Part shown: positions 16,282 through 29,736 of the stretch, one piece after another | Numbering within the stretch: position 1 is the first letter of the stretch | Layout of the letters: every line of letters starts with the position of its first letter | Assembly (NCBI RefSeq): GCF_012295575.1 | Contig: NZ_CP051180.1 | Location: forward strand, 2,976,001 to 3,040,000 | DNA: 64,000 nucleotides | Direction: 5' to 3' | Source of the DNA: Ferrimonas lipolytica | Lineage (GTDB): Bacteria > Pseudomonadota > Gammaproteobacteria > Enterobacterales > Shewanellaceae | Position numbers and translations under genes: made by a program | Notes under the pieces: generated by a model | What the model was told of the DNA's origin: nothing | Database searches by the model: none | The model's input: only the letters and a program-made list of their open reading frames with translations

Positions 16282-17313
16282 TTACAATAAAATCAACGCG
16301 TGAGGTAAAGCAGACACTGCAACCTTAGCTCCTTGAGCTAGATCTAACCGTTCCGAACGCACTGCTAGGCTAATCGGACCTACCTCAACCTGATAATCGC
16401 AATAGGTACCGCTGAAGTTACGCGCGGTAACAATGCCGCTGCCATCATCATCGGCTACTAGGTTAAGTTGCTGTGGTCTCAACAGTAGCTTCCCTTGGTG
16501 GGCAGGCGGGTATGAAAGCGGGTTTAAGCTTTTGATCGAACCAAGCGGAGTTTCAACCTCATCGACGGCACTGACCACCGCATCAAGATAATTCCCTCCA
16601 CCAAGAAAATCGGCAACAAAACGGCTCGCGGGAAATCGGTAAAGCTGTTCCGCTTGCCCCTGTTGCACCACTTGACCTTGATGCATCAAGGCCAACTTAT
16701 CCGCAAAGGCAAACGCTTCCTCTTTAGCATGAGTAACGAAAACGGCACTCACTTTTTGCGACTGCAAGATCTGGCGAATTTCTCGCATCATCTCAGTGCG
16801 AACCTGTGAATCAATATTGGAAAATGGTTCATCTAATAAAAGTAACTTAGGTCGATAAGCTAGCGCCCGAGCAATAGCGACCCGTTGTTGCTGCCCACCG
16901 GAGAGTTGATGAATATAACGTTTCCCTAACCCCTCAAGCCGCACCAGTTCGAGCATCTCATTGACCCGTTCACGTTTGCACGCACTGGTCATGCCTTGCA
17001 AACCAAAACTGATATTGTCAGCCACCGTTAAATGAGGAAACAGAGCATAATCCTGAAAGATAATACCAACGTTACGCTGCTCAGGTGGGAGCTGTTTACC
17101 GGCCGCAGTTAAGCACCGTTGCTGCAGCCAGATCTCCCCTTGCACATCGGCCTGTAAACCGGCGATTGCCCGCAGCAGTGTAGTTTTGCCGCACCCACTT
17201 GGGCCAAGCAAAGCCAGAATCTCATTATCTTTAACGGTTAGGTTGATGCCATCTAGTACCGTTTTATCGTCGTAGTTACAGCGGAGCTGTTTCAGTTCGA
17301 GCGTCGTTGTCAT
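16282..17313 (-). CDS. fbpC: Ferric iron ABC transporter ATP-binding protein FbpC-like
   Basis: A 343-residue ATPase with Walker A GPSGCGKTT, Q-loop, signature LSGGQQQRVAIARAL, Walker B LLLLDEPFSNID and switch His in VFVTHAKEE. A C-terminal TOBE-like regulatory domain follows, as in FbpC and CysA/PotA types. The start at 17313 overlaps the permease stop codon as ATGA, so translation is coupled. The iron specificity is inferred from the binding protein encoded two genes upstream. Confidence 0.9.
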   Translation of the reverse strand: MTTTLELKQLRCNYDDKTVLDGINLTVKDNEILALLGPSGCGKTTLLRAIAGLQADVQGEIWLQQRCLTAAGKQLPPEQRNVGIIFQDYALFPHLTVADNISFGLQGMTSACKRERVNEMLELVRLEGLGKRYIHQLSGGQQQRVAIARALAYRPKLLLLDEPFSNIDSQVRTEMMREIRQILQSQKVSAVFVTHAKEEAFAFADKLALMHQGQVVQQGQAEQLYRFPASRFVADFLGGGNYLDAVVSAVDEVETPLGSIKSLNPLSYPPAHQGKLLLRPQQLNLVADDDGSGIVTARNFSGTYCDYQVEVGPISLAVRSERLDLAQGAKVAVSALPHALILL

Positions 17314-18932
17314 TGTGACTGTTCCAAACTTCGATTCAGTAACCATACCGGCAGCAGTCCAGCGGCGACAATCACTAACGCAGGTAAGGCACCGAGTTCC
17401 AACGCTTCATCAGAAACAAATTGATAGACGTAGGTCGCTAGGGTTTCAAAGCCTATCGGTTTCAGTAGTAGTGCTGCTGGTAACTCCTTCATCGACTCCA
17501 TAAATACAATAACCGCTCCGGTCAGCAGCCCCCGCCGTAGTAAAGGCAGATGGATACGGCGTAAGATCTGCGGCGATTGACACCCCATAGTGGCTGCCGC
17601 CATATCCAAATTTGGGTTTATCCGCTTATAGCTTGATTCAACACTGCCCAAGGCCACCGCTAAGAAACGAACAGTGTAACCAAACAACAGCGCCAGCATC
17701 GAACCTGATAACACCAGTCCCGGTAATGGTTGTTCCAGCCATTGAGCAACATCATTAATACGGTAATCCAGCCACGTTAGCGGGATCAACACGCCAATGG
17801 CTAATACGGTACCCGGCAATGCATAACCAAAACCCGCTATCTGACTTGGCCAGTTAGCCACACCGGTGCGTGCAAGGAATTGCAATAACAATGCGACCGT
17901 AATAGACAGCAGGGCCACCAGCACGGCAACCAGTAAACTGTTACCGCTAAACTGCCAAAACTTATCTAGCTCGCTCCAATCCAAGTAGGCGATAGCGTAA
18001 TTCAGCAAAATGGCAGCTGGCAATACAAAGGCCAATAACAGCATCGTGACGCAATAGCCGCAAGCCAACCAAGCCCGCCAACCACCAAGTGTATAGGGAT
18101 GAAACGATTGCTGATTATCGCCACGTTGAAACAGCTTTTGTTGTGCTCGGCCTCTGCGCTCAACCGCAATCAACAACATCACCCCGAGCAACATCAAACA
18201 AGATAATCTCGCCGCTGCACTAATGCTGCCGTAGCCTAGCCAAACATCGTAAACCGCTGTGGTGAGGGTGTTCACGGCAAAGTAATTTACAGTGGCAAAG
18301 TCAGCCATGGTTTCCATGCCCACCAACGCCACACCAACCACAATCGCTGGGCGGGCAAGCGGTAAACTAACCCGAAAGAAACTCCTCCACGGACTACACC
18401 CTAAGGTACGACTGGCTTGCACCAAATTGCCCGCCTGCTCCAAAAAAGCAGTGCGAGCTAACATAAACACATATGGGAACAACACCAAGGCCAGCATGAT
18501 AGCAGCGCCACCAAGAGTGCGGACTTCGGGAAAGTAGTAATCACTGGGGCTGTGCCAGCCAAACCAGTTACGCAGCGCCTTTTGCACGGGGCCTGCATAG
18601 TCAAGTAGGTCGGTATAAACGTAAGCGACTAAATACGCTGGCATCGCTAAGGGTAACAACAGCGCCCATTGCAGCTGCCGTTGCAGTGGGAAACGGCACA
18701 TGGCCACTAACCACGCCGCAGGAACACCAATAACAGCACTGCCTAACGCCACCATTAGAACCAGCAAAGTGGTGTTTATTATGTAATCCCCTAACACCGA
18801 CGAGGCCAGATCGGTAAACACCTCACTGGCTGGCATCATTCCCTGTTGCAGTAGCGCCCCAACAGGCGCTAACAGCAACAAGGTAATCATCATTCCGCCA
18901 TACAACCAGCGACGATTGAGGGAATGGTTCAT
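17310..18932 (-). CDS. fbpB: Ferric iron ABC transporter permease FbpB-like (fused two-domain)
   Basis: A 540-residue inner-membrane permease with about twelve transmembrane helices. It carries two binding-protein-dependent transport (MetI-like) domains in one chain, each with a cytoplasmic EAA-type loop (SRTLGCSPWRSFFRVSLPLARP and AATMGCQSPQILRRIHLPLLRR regions). This fused architecture is typical of FbpB/AfuB iron permeases. It starts three bases after the fbpA stop and overlaps fbpC by four bases. Confidence 0.9.
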   Translation of the reverse strand: MNHSLNRRWLYGGMMITLLLLAPVGALLQQGMMPASEVFTDLASSVLGDYIINTTLLVLMVALGSAVIGVPAAWLVAMCRFPLQRQLQWALLLPLAMPAYLVAYVYTDLLDYAGPVQKALRNWFGWHSPSDYYFPEVRTLGGAAIMLALVLFPYVFMLARTAFLEQAGNLVQASRTLGCSPWRSFFRVSLPLARPAIVVGVALVGMETMADFATVNYFAVNTLTTAVYDVWLGYGSISAAARLSCLMLLGVMLLIAVERRGRAQQKLFQRGDNQQSFHPYTLGGWRAWLACGYCVTMLLLAFVLPAAILLNYAIAYLDWSELDKFWQFSGNSLLVAVLVALLSITVALLLQFLARTGVANWPSQIAGFGYALPGTVLAIGVLIPLTWLDYRINDVAQWLEQPLPGLVLSGSMLALLFGYTVRFLAVALGSVESSYKRINPNLDMAAATMGCQSPQILRRIHLPLLRRGLLTGAVIVFMESMKELPAALLLKPIGFETLATYVYQFVSDEALELGALPALVIVAAGLLPVWLLNRSLEQSQ

Positions 18933-18935
18933 CGG

Positions 18936-19934
18936 TTATAGATCAAACTTCACTTTATCAAGCAGCTTAACCGCATCCTGATGGTATTCAGCTAAACGGT
19001 GAACCGGCAAGTCATCAGATTTGAAGCTGCCCCAGCTCGATACCAGCTCAGAAGGCTTAACCATGGGATTCACTGGATATTCCATATTTGCTTCCGCATA
19101 CATCTGCTGTGCTATTGGTGCTGATAAGAATTCAAGCAATTTGATTGCTGCTTCAGGATGCTTTGAGTACTTAGTTAGCGCAGCACCAGAAACGTTTACG
19201 TGTGCACCACGATCAGCTTGGTTAGGGAAGTTAATCTCCACTTGGTCAGCAAAGGGACGCTGTTTCTCATCGCTCAGCATCTTTCCGAAGTAGTAGCTGT
19301 TGCCAATGGCGTAGTCACAAACCCCTTCAGCTATTGCCTTAATTTGAGCACGATCATTACCCTGTGGCTTGCGTGCAAGATTAGCCTTAACGCCTTGCAG
19401 CCATTCAATGGTCTTGGTTTCACCGTGGTGAGCAATCATCGACGATACTAAGGCAATGTTATAAGCGTTCTTACCGGAGCGAGTACAAATCTTGCCTTTA
19501 AACTCAGGCTTTGCGAGATCTTCGTAGCTTAAGTTGGCTTTACCAACTCGCTCTTTAGAGCTGTAAACATTGCGCACGCGTACAGTCAAAGCAAACCAAT
19601 TGTTGGATGGGTCCCGGTATTGCGCGGGTAAGTTTTTCGTCAAGATTTCACTCTCTACCGGCTGGACTAAGTCCATCGCGACCAGGTTAGCTAAGCGAGA
19701 GATATCAGTGGTCAACATTACATCGGCGGGGGTTAGTCTACCTTCACGCTTAAGGCGTTCATCTAACCCCTTTTTAGCAAACACTACCTCGGTTTCAATG
19801 CCCGTTTCAGCAGTGAACTTTTCCAACATAGGTGCAATTAAAAAAGGCTGACGGTAAGAATAGATGGTAACGGTTTCAGCAGCTTGAGCTGTAACGCTGA
19901 GCAGCAACGCAACTAAAGCAAAAATCTGACGCAT
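18936..19934 (-). CDS. fbpA: Periplasmic ferric iron-binding protein FbpA-like
   Basis: A 332-residue class of ferric-ion-binding protein with a cleavable signal peptide ending at AQAAE (about residue 19). Iron-coordinating tyrosines are expected in YSYRQPF at the N-terminus and in the paired NSYYFG in the C-terminal lobe; both are visible. It captures Fe3+ in the periplasm and delivers it to the FbpBC membrane complex. It is the first gene of the fbpABC operon, with a Fur-like box just upstream. Confidence 0.92.
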   Translation of the reverse strand: MRQIFALVALLLSVTAQAAETVTIYSYRQPFLIAPMLEKFTAETGIETEVVFAKKGLDERLKREGRLTPADVMLTTDISRLANLVAMDLVQPVESEILTKNLPAQYRDPSNNWFALTVRVRNVYSSKERVGKANLSYEDLAKPEFKGKICTRSGKNAYNIALVSSMIAHHGETKTIEWLQGVKANLARKPQGNDRAQIKAIAEGVCDYAIGNSYYFGKMLSDEKQRPFADQVEINFPNQADRGAHVNVSGAALTKYSKHPEAAIKLLEFLSAPIAQQMYAEANMEYPVNPMVKPSELVSSWGSFKSDDLPVHRLAEYHQDAVKLLDKVKFDL

Positions 19935-19947
19935 GTAAACTCCAAGT

Positions 19948-19966
19948 GCAAATGTTAATAATTATC
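19948..19966 (-). promoter_or_regulatory. Fur-box-like operator of fbpABC
   Basis: On the minus strand GATAATTATTAACATTTGC matches the 19-bp Fur consensus GATAATGATAATCATTATC at about 14 positions. It lies 14 bases before the fbpA start codon, so it probably overlaps the transcription start region. It suggests iron repression of the transporter and perhaps of the downstream peroxidase gene. Confidence 0.6.
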
Positions 19967-20033
19967 CTTAACAATAGTATCCGCAATGTAACATAGACTC
20001 AAATTACCTAGAACAACACTCGGGTATTGTTGC

Positions 20034-20058
20034 AAAAAACGACACCCGAAGGTGCCGT
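20034..20058 (-). terminator. etfBA terminator
   Basis: On the minus strand ACGGCACC-TTCG-GGTGTCGT forms an 8-bp stem with a stable UUCG tetraloop (one G-U pair), followed by TTTTTG. It lies just downstream of etfA. Confidence 0.88.
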
Positions 20059-20076
20059 ATTGAGTAATGTGATTGG

Positions 20077-21006
20077 TTACAATGCGGCTTCAAGCTCAGG
20101 TAACACATCAAATAGGTCGGCAACCAAACCATAGTCTGCCACTTGGAAGATGGGCGCTTCCTCATCTTTGTTAATAGCAACAATGATCTTTGAGTCCTTC
20201 ATTCCAGCGAGGTGTTGAATGGCACCAGATATTCCCACTGCGATGTAAAGGTTAGGCGCGACGATCTTGCCCGTTTGACCAACCTGCATGTCATTAGGTA
20301 CAAAACCGGCATCGACAGCAGCGCGCGAGGCACCAACTGCGGCCCCCAACTTATCGGCAATACCATCAAGCAGGGCAAAATTGTCGCCATTGCCCATACC
20401 TCGACCACCAGAGATAATCACCTCAGCAGCGGTCAACTCTGGACGGTCTGATTCAGCCAGTTGCTCCGACACGTAATTTGAAATATCAGCGTTGTGCACT
20501 GCAGTTACCGCTTCAACCACGGCAGTGCCACCCGTTGCCGCCACTGCGTCGAAACCGGTACCGCGAACGGTAATCACCTTGATCGCATCGGCAGATTGGA
20601 CCGTAGCAATGGCGTTGCCGGCATAGATAGGACGAGTGAAGGTGTCAACGCTCTCAACCGAAATGATATCGGAGATCTGATTCACATCCAGTAAGGCGGC
20701 AACTCGTGGCAGCAGGTTTTTACCGATGGAGGTAGCTGGAGCCAAGATATGTTGATAGTCCTTACCTAGCTCAGCCACCAACAAAGATACATTTTCAGCC
20801 AGTTGATGTTGGTAGCTACCGTTATCAGCAATTAATACCTTACTTACTCCAACCGCTTGCGCCGCCTGCTCAGCCGCTGGTTGGCAGCCTACTCCGGCCA
20901 CCAAAACGGTGATGTCGTTGCCAATGGCTTGCGCCGCAGCAATAGTATTCAAGGTTGCGGGCTTTAGCTCAGTATTGTCATGTTCAGCAATAACCAGTGT
21001 GGTCAT
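20077..21006 (-). CDS. etfA: Electron transfer flavoprotein alpha subunit
   Basis: A 309-residue ETF alpha chain. The N-terminal domain has the AEHDN start and an adenine-nucleotide-fold region. The C-terminal FAD domain contains [38 protein letters not shown] and the terminal [11 protein letters not shown] motif, all typical. With EtfB it accepts electrons from acyl-CoA and other flavin dehydrogenases and passes them to ETF:quinone oxidoreductase. It follows etfB by 27 bases in one operon and is closed by a UUCG-loop terminator. Confidence 0.96.
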   Translation of the reverse strand: MTTLVIAEHDNTELKPATLNTIAAAQAIGNDITVLVAGVGCQPAAEQAAQAVGVSKVLIADNGSYQHQLAENVSLLVAELGKDYQHILAPATSIGKNLLPRVAALLDVNQISDIISVESVDTFTRPIYAGNAIATVQSADAIKVITVRGTGFDAVAATGGTAVVEAVTAVHNADISNYVSEQLAESDRPELTAAEVIISGGRGMGNGDNFALLDGIADKLGAAVGASRAAVDAGFVPNDMQVGQTGKIVAPNLYIAVGISGAIQHLAGMKDSKIIVAINKDEEAPIFQVADYGLVADLFDVLPELEAAL

Positions 21007-21033
21007 AATTCAATTCCTTCTGATTGGGGCAGC

Positions 21034-21783
21034 TTAAAGCACTTTGGCTTCAGATTTCAGTTTCTCTACCAGCTCGGCAACCGAGCTTACCTTGACACCA
21101 GCACTTCGTACCGGCGGCGTATCAACGCGCAAGGTAGTGATGTTGTGAGAGACTTCCACACCCAGATCAGCAGGGGTTACAACCGCAAGCGGCTTTCTTT
21201 TAGCCTTCATGATGTTTGGTAGCGACGCGTAACGCGGCTCGTTCAAGCGTAGATCTGTGGTCACCACTGCTGGCAGTTTCAATGCCAGCGTTTGCATACC
21301 GCCATCAATCTCACGGGTTACCGTGGCTTGACCATCAGCAACCTGCAATTCAGATGCAAAGGTCGCTTGTGCCATTCCAGCCAGTGCAGCTAGCATCTGT
21401 CCTGTCTGGTTATTATCTGAATCGATCGCCTGCTTACCCAACAACACCAACCCTGGTTGTTCTTGTTCAACAACTTTGTTTAATAACTTGGCAATCGACA
21501 GCGGATCTGGCGCTTCACTCACATCAACTTGGATTGCGCGATCGGCTCCCAAAGCTAACGCGGTACGTAATTGCTCTTGGCAGGATTTGTCGCCGATGGA
21601 TACCACCACAATTTCGTCTGCTGCACCTTTCTCTTTCAGGCGCACTGCTTCTTCTACAGCGATCTCACAGAACGGGTTGATGGCCATCTTAGTGTTAGCC
21701 AAATCAACGTCGGTATTATCCGCTTTGACGCGAACCCGCACGTTGTAGTCAATTACGCGTTTTACTGCGACCAGTACTTTCAT
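21034..21783 (-). CDS. etfB: Electron transfer flavoprotein beta subunit
   Basis: A 249-residue ETF beta chain starting [17 protein letters not shown]. It has the AMP-binding region [13 protein letters not shown] and a recognisable recognition-loop segment ([18 protein letters not shown]) that docks onto partner dehydrogenases. I chose the ATG at 21783: AGGTGGA lies at the right distance, while the in-frame GTG three codons earlier lies inside that site. It is the first gene of etfBA. A CRP-like palindrome about 50 bases upstream suggests catabolite control. Confidence 0.96.
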   Translation of the reverse strand: MKVLVAVKRVIDYNVRVRVKADNTDVDLANTKMAINPFCEIAVEEAVRLKEKGAADEIVVVSIGDKSCQEQLRTALALGADRAIQVDVSEAPDPLSIAKLLNKVVEQEQPGLVLLGKQAIDSDNNQTGQMLAALAGMAQATFASELQVADGQATVTREIDGGMQTLALKLPAVVTTDLRLNEPRYASLPNIMKAKRKPLAVVTPADLGVEVSHNITTLRVDTPPVRSAGVKVSSVAELVEKLKSEAKVL

Positions 21784-21834
21784 TACGTCCACCTACTGTT
21801 GACGATGCATCCGTTGCATCAAGTTACTCCATTG

Positions 21835-21850
21835 TGTGAGCTAGCGCACA
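21835..21850 (-). promoter_or_regulatory. CRP-like site upstream of etfBA
   Basis: TGTGAGCTAGCGCACA (plus-strand reading) matches the CRP consensus TGTGA-N6-TCACA at nine of ten conserved positions. It lies 52 bases before the etfB start codon. CRP control of fatty-acid electron transfer would be sensible, but this is inference from one site. Confidence 0.5.
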
Positions 21851-21977
21851 GTTTGCCAATGACCAGATGGGACAACCAAATAGACATAATCGGCCACAAA
21901 TGGATAAGGCAGGCGTAACAACTAAGTATAAATAGTGAAAAAAACGCAGTGAATGTAAGCGCCCACTCCGCCCAAGA

Positions 21978-23015
21978 CTACTCCATTAAAGTAGAACGGT
22001 AGTCACCTGGAGTGGTTCCAGTCCATTGTTTGAAGGCTCGAATGAACGGACTTGGATCCTCAAACCCGACTAGGGTCGCAACATCATGAATAGACAATTC
22101 AGGACAGTTTAGATAATCCAAGGAAGCTTCATGACGGCATTGGCTCTTTAATTGAGAGTAACTTAACCCTTCATTGGCAAGATGGCGTCGCAGCGTTCGA
22201 GCAGACATCCCTTCTATCGCCGCCATCTGCTCCAAACTCGGCAATGCACGGCTGAAGTCTCGGCCAAAGCGAGCGCGTATTCTGGCACCAATCGACTGAT
22301 CACCATTAACCATCACCACCAATTGATGAGGTGCAGTCTTTAAGAACCCACGCCATGAAGCCGCGGTTTGTATTAATGGTCGATCTAACCAGTTGCGTTT
22401 AAACCAAAAGCAGTTGTCAGTCTGCCGAAACCGGATCGGGCACTGAAACAATAATTGATAGTCTTGCGCATTAGATTGGGGAGCAAAGGTAAAGCTAGCT
22501 CCTTCCAGTGGCAGCCTCGAGCCGATCATCCAACTGATAAAGTGATGCCAAATGGACAATGACGTGCGGATCAATGCTGGCGATTGGGTCAATACCGCTT
22601 GCTCCATTGTCTCGTTAGGCATGCTATCTAACGGACAAAAATGAAATCTAACCTGCTCCCCCTCAACACTAATGGCTGGTTTAATGGTTGGCCCTTTACA
22701 GATCTCGTAAAATTCACTGCAGCGGCGCAAGGCATCGCCAAGATCAGCGCAGTGCTCGATGGCATAGCACATCATCCGAAAGGTGCCGGACGGCATCTTC
22801 CCTCCGGTGAGCATGCCAAACTGCTCATCTTGGAGCAGTTCAGTAAGACGCTGAAATAATCGTGCAAATTGGCTAACCGGGAATTGTGGTTGGCTCAATT
22901 GACGGTAATTGATACCAACACTTCGAAGCAATTCAGGAACATCGTAACCTTGTTGCTCGGCGTGGCTTAGCAGACTTTCAATATATTCAGTTGAGATATT
23001 GTGCGCTCTATTCAT
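21978..23015 (-). CDS. AraC-family transcriptional regulator
   Basis: A 345-residue regulator with an N-terminal ligand-sensing domain of the Arabinose_bd type (RALF-like, residues about 20-200) and a C-terminal double helix-turn-helix. The second HTH contains the family signature (SIHDVATLVGFEDPSPFIRAFKQWTGTTPGDYR). The ATG at 23015 has a strong AGGAAGG and overlaps the upstream phosphotransferase stop by 8 bases. Regulators of this branch often control lipid or ornithine catabolism, but the target cannot be inferred firmly. The etfBA operon lies directly downstream on the same strand, making a fatty-acid-related role plausible. Confidence 0.88.
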   Translation of the reverse strand: MNRAHNISTEYIESLLSHAEQQGYDVPELLRSVGINYRQLSQPQFPVSQFARLFQRLTELLQDEQFGMLTGGKMPSGTFRMMCYAIEHCADLGDALRRCSEFYEICKGPTIKPAISVEGEQVRFHFCPLDSMPNETMEQAVLTQSPALIRTSLSIWHHFISWMIGSRLPLEGASFTFAPQSNAQDYQLLFQCPIRFRQTDNCFWFKRNWLDRPLIQTAASWRGFLKTAPHQLVVMVNGDQSIGARIRARFGRDFSRALPSLEQMAAIEGMSARTLRRHLANEGLSYSQLKSQCRHEASLDYLNCPELSIHDVATLVGFEDPSPFIRAFKQWTGTTPGDYRSTLME

Positions 23016-24006
23016 CACCCTTCCTAGATTGCAACGACACCACATTAGCGTAATGTTGGCGGTACCACCCCAAAACACAGGTAACGGATGAGGTTAAGCT
23101 GTCATTAATCTTCCAATGATCAGGCGCCCAACCATCAAGAAATCGAGCAAAGTCAGCCACTTCGAAATCATAAAGGGCCCGCCATTCCGCTTCAACCGGT
23201 GCAGAATCAATCCCCTTCAATGCGAGTGCCTGAGCTAACGCTTCAAAATAGCGATCTATCCAACGGGGTTGCTGCATAGCCAACTCATCGTCCGCAAATA
23301 AGCTGCCCAGAAAGTAGGCAAGATCACGTACACCGATACCTGCACCAACATATTGGAAATCCAGTGCTGCCACTGCATCGCTGCTACCACAGAAATTAGC
23401 TAGCTTGGCATCACCGTGCACCAAGGTTTTATAAGTCGCTGACTGGATGTGTGCGTCAATCGCGTTAGCAGCAGCTTGTAGCTCAAGATTGTTCATCACC
23501 GCCCACTCTTCAGGGCGAGTATCCAGATGCCAGTAACCGCCCTGTTGCCACACTCCCTGAGGCACATCCCCCATAAAGTGGGCATGGAAACGTGCTAGCC
23601 ACTGTACACAAAGGCCAATTTGCTCCAAAGATGGATTAGCAAGCGCACAATCAAAACCTTGTGCAGCTAGGTCCTCCAATACCAGTAACTGCAGATCACC
23701 ATCACGAACCGCAAACAACAATTGGGGAATGATGACGTTATCGGGGAGTGACGAGGCGACCTGCTGATACCACAGCTGTTCAACTTGGTAACTGCGCAGT
23801 TTACGCTGGTGGGAGAGATCACTGCTCCAGCCGCGCGGATGATCAACATCATTGGGCGGCGATATACGTTTGACGATAACGGTGCGGTAATCAAGCTGCC
23901 AGCGCTCAATTGCGCCGTAGCCGCTCCACAATGACTGTACGGTTTCAATCAGTTGAGCAGAGCCGCTATTTAACTTGGTACGGAGTAACGTGTCTATGTC
24001 GGTCAT
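23008..24006 (-). CDS. APH/choline-kinase-fold phosphotransferase, substrate unknown
   Basis: A 332-residue kinase-like protein of the aminoglycoside/ecdysteroid kinase superfamily. The catalytic loop LVHGDAKLANFC (HGDxxxxN, with catalytic Asp and metal-binding Asn) and the metal-binding Asp in ALDFQYVG are both present. An ATP-anchoring Lys is likely in TVIVKRIS near residue 46. It probably phosphorylates a small hydroxylated molecule. It overlaps the following AraC-type regulator by 8 bases, so the pair is co-translated. I found no resistance-gene hallmark; an antibiotic target is not supported. Confidence 0.82.
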   Translation of the reverse strand: MTDIDTLLRTKLNSGSAQLIETVQSLWSGYGAIERWQLDYRTVIVKRISPPNDVDHPRGWSSDLSHQRKLRSYQVEQLWYQQVASSLPDNVIIPQLLFAVRDGDLQLLVLEDLAAQGFDCALANPSLEQIGLCVQWLARFHAHFMGDVPQGVWQQGGYWHLDTRPEEWAVMNNLELQAAANAIDAHIQSATYKTLVHGDAKLANFCGSSDAVAALDFQYVGAGIGVRDLAYFLGSLFADDELAMQQPRWIDRYFEALAQALALKGIDSAPVEAEWRALYDFEVADFARFLDGWAPDHWKINDSLTSSVTCVLGWYRQHYANVVSLQSRKGDE

Positions 24007-24202
24007 CGAGCGGAGCTAAACAAGAGTGATAGCGGTAATCTATCATCGTCTGTAAACCACAATGAAGTGTTTGTTAGGCTTAATCGCACTTTGGGGTGCG
24101 AAACTTACTCTAGTCGTAGGCTAACAATTTGCCATATGCATGTGGTGGATGGCCCATTGAAGTACGCGAGCTGAATCCCCAACTCGCAAACGCCAGAAAC
24201 GA

Positions 24203-24230
24203 AAAAAGCCCTGTCCAAAGGACAGGGCTT
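24203..24230 (-). terminator. Terminator of the downstream rRNA operon / tRNA-Thr transcript
   Basis: On the minus strand AAGCCCTGTCC pairs with GGACAGGGCTT over a TTT loop, followed by TTTT. It lies 12 bases past the end of tRNA-Thr and ends the rRNA transcript. Confidence 0.93.
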
Positions 24231-24241
24231 ATTCGAAATAA

Positions 24242-24317
24242 TGGTGCTAATACCCAGAGTCGAACTGGGGACCTCACCCTTACCAAGGGTGCGCTCTACC
24301 AACTGAGCTATATCAGC
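24242..24317 (-). tRNA. tRNA-Thr (anticodon GGT)
   Basis: A 76-base cloverleaf with encoded CCA. The acceptor stem pairs GCTGATA with TATTAGC, the D-arm contains AGCTCAGTTGGTAGAGC, the anticodon loop is TTGGTAA and the T-arm contains GTTCGACTC. It lies downstream of a 5S gene, as in E. coli rrnD, and is read with the rRNA operon. Confidence 0.96.
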
Positions 24318-24447
24318 ACTAAAACTTCATTGCTGCTTTTCTCATCAAAGAATAGCAACGAATTGGTGTCTGACGCAGCGCTTATACAAGCTCCCCTTAC
24401 AGACGCTTCACCGTTGAATTTAATGACTCAACCATGAAGTTAATAAG

Positions 24448-24565
24448 TGTCTGACGATGACCTACTCTCACATGGGAACTCCCACACTACCATCGGCGTA
24501 ACTGCGTTTCACTACTGAGTTCGGCATGGGATCAGGTGGGGCCACAGCGCTATTGTCATCAGACA
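24448..24565 (-). rRNA. rrf: 5S rRNA, copy 1
   Basis: About 118 bases. The ends TGTCTGATG and CATCGTCAGACA pair, and the interior contains the universal CCCATGCCGAACTCAG and GATGGTAGTGTGGG. It differs from copy 2 by at least one base (T versus C on the plus strand at 24500 and 30560). Confidence 0.97.
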
Positions 24566-24644
24566 AAAAACGTAAATTTGGTAAGCTGACTTTCTCTACA
24601 ATCTCACAAGCTCTGCGATATCCGCAAAACCACTTGGGTGTTGT

Positions 24645-27533
<2,889 letters not shown>

Positions 27534-27849
27534 ATACAACCCCAAGGGGTCTTGCTTTCGCAATACTGACAACAACTTGCAAGTCATTGTTAGTAATATG
27601 CCGCAACCAAATGTTTTCGTTAGTTACACGCTCCGGGTAGGAGGTGTAACGCCGGATATCTTTAGACACTTGTAAGATTGTTTATTTAGAAACTCTTACA
27701 GTTTCTCGAGAAAATTTTATCAGCTTTCCAAATTTTTAAAGAGCATGTCATTCATAAATGAACAACGAGCCAAAATCATTAAGTCAAAGACTTAATGATT
27801 TCAGACAATCTGTGTGAACACTCAGCGCAAAACAAGTAATCATGTCGTT
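27534..27849 (-). other. 16S-23S spacer without tRNA genes (copy 1)
   Basis: This spacer of about 316 bases has no tRNA. It shares a block of about 150 bases with the other spacer (27596-27745 against 33761-33910), including a second boxA (TGCTCTTTAAAA, at 27734-27745). Where the other operon carries tRNA-Ile and tRNA-Ala, it has a 13-bp perfect hairpin (27773-27785 with 27789-27801, loop AAA) and little else. Confidence 0.85.
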
Positions 27850-29405
<1,556 letters not shown>

Positions 29406-29542
29406 AAGATTTGATTTTTTGTCCAACTCCTAAGAGCTAGACACTCAATGAATACTGAATTTCGTATAGTCACTCAGTAAATATCGAGAAAATGATGATT
29501 TCTCAATTCTACGTGAGTGCCCACACAGATTGTCTGACAAAT

Positions 29543-29554
29543 TGTTAAAGAGCA
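29543..29554 (-). promoter_or_regulatory. rRNA antitermination boxA in the 16S leader, copy 1
   Basis: TGCTCTTTAACA on the minus strand is identical to the E. coli rRNA boxA, followed by the conserved AATTTGTCAGACAATCTGTGT leader. It recruits the Nus-factor antitermination complex. Confidence 0.88.
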
Positions 29555-29594
29555 GTTCTTACGAACTTGGCTTCGTTGCCGAAGCAGGAGGCGT

Positions 29595-29736
29595 ATAATA
29601 CGCTTTCCTATTTCCCCGTCAAGCTCTATTTCTCAAGGCTTTTCCGAGTGTCGATTTAATGCTCAGCGACTTACTTGGTAAGTGACTGTGCCCCGTCGAC
29701 AGATGCGCATTATAGGGAGATTCTTTGCTGCCGCAA
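29595..29736 (-). promoter_or_regulatory. rRNA operon promoters P1 and P2, copy 1
   Basis: On the minus strand P1 is TTGCGG (29731-29736), a 16-base spacer and TATAAT (29709-29714), followed by GCGCATC. P2 is TTGACG (29617-29622), a 16-base spacer and TATTAT (29595-29600), followed by ACGCCTCC. The 16-base spacers and GC-rich discriminators are typical of growth-rate and ppGpp-controlled rRNA promoters. The same two promoters occur before copy 2. Confidence 0.85.

Noticed and set aside
23008-24006. Aminoglycoside resistance gene
   Set aside because: Only the general kinase-fold motifs are present; the context is a regulator and housekeeping genes, with no mobile element.
24062-24124. A 20-codon hydrophobic frame (MKCLLGLIALWGAKLTLVVG) upstream of tRNA-Thr
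   Set aside because: Too short, without ribosome-binding site or regulated downstream gene; probably chance.
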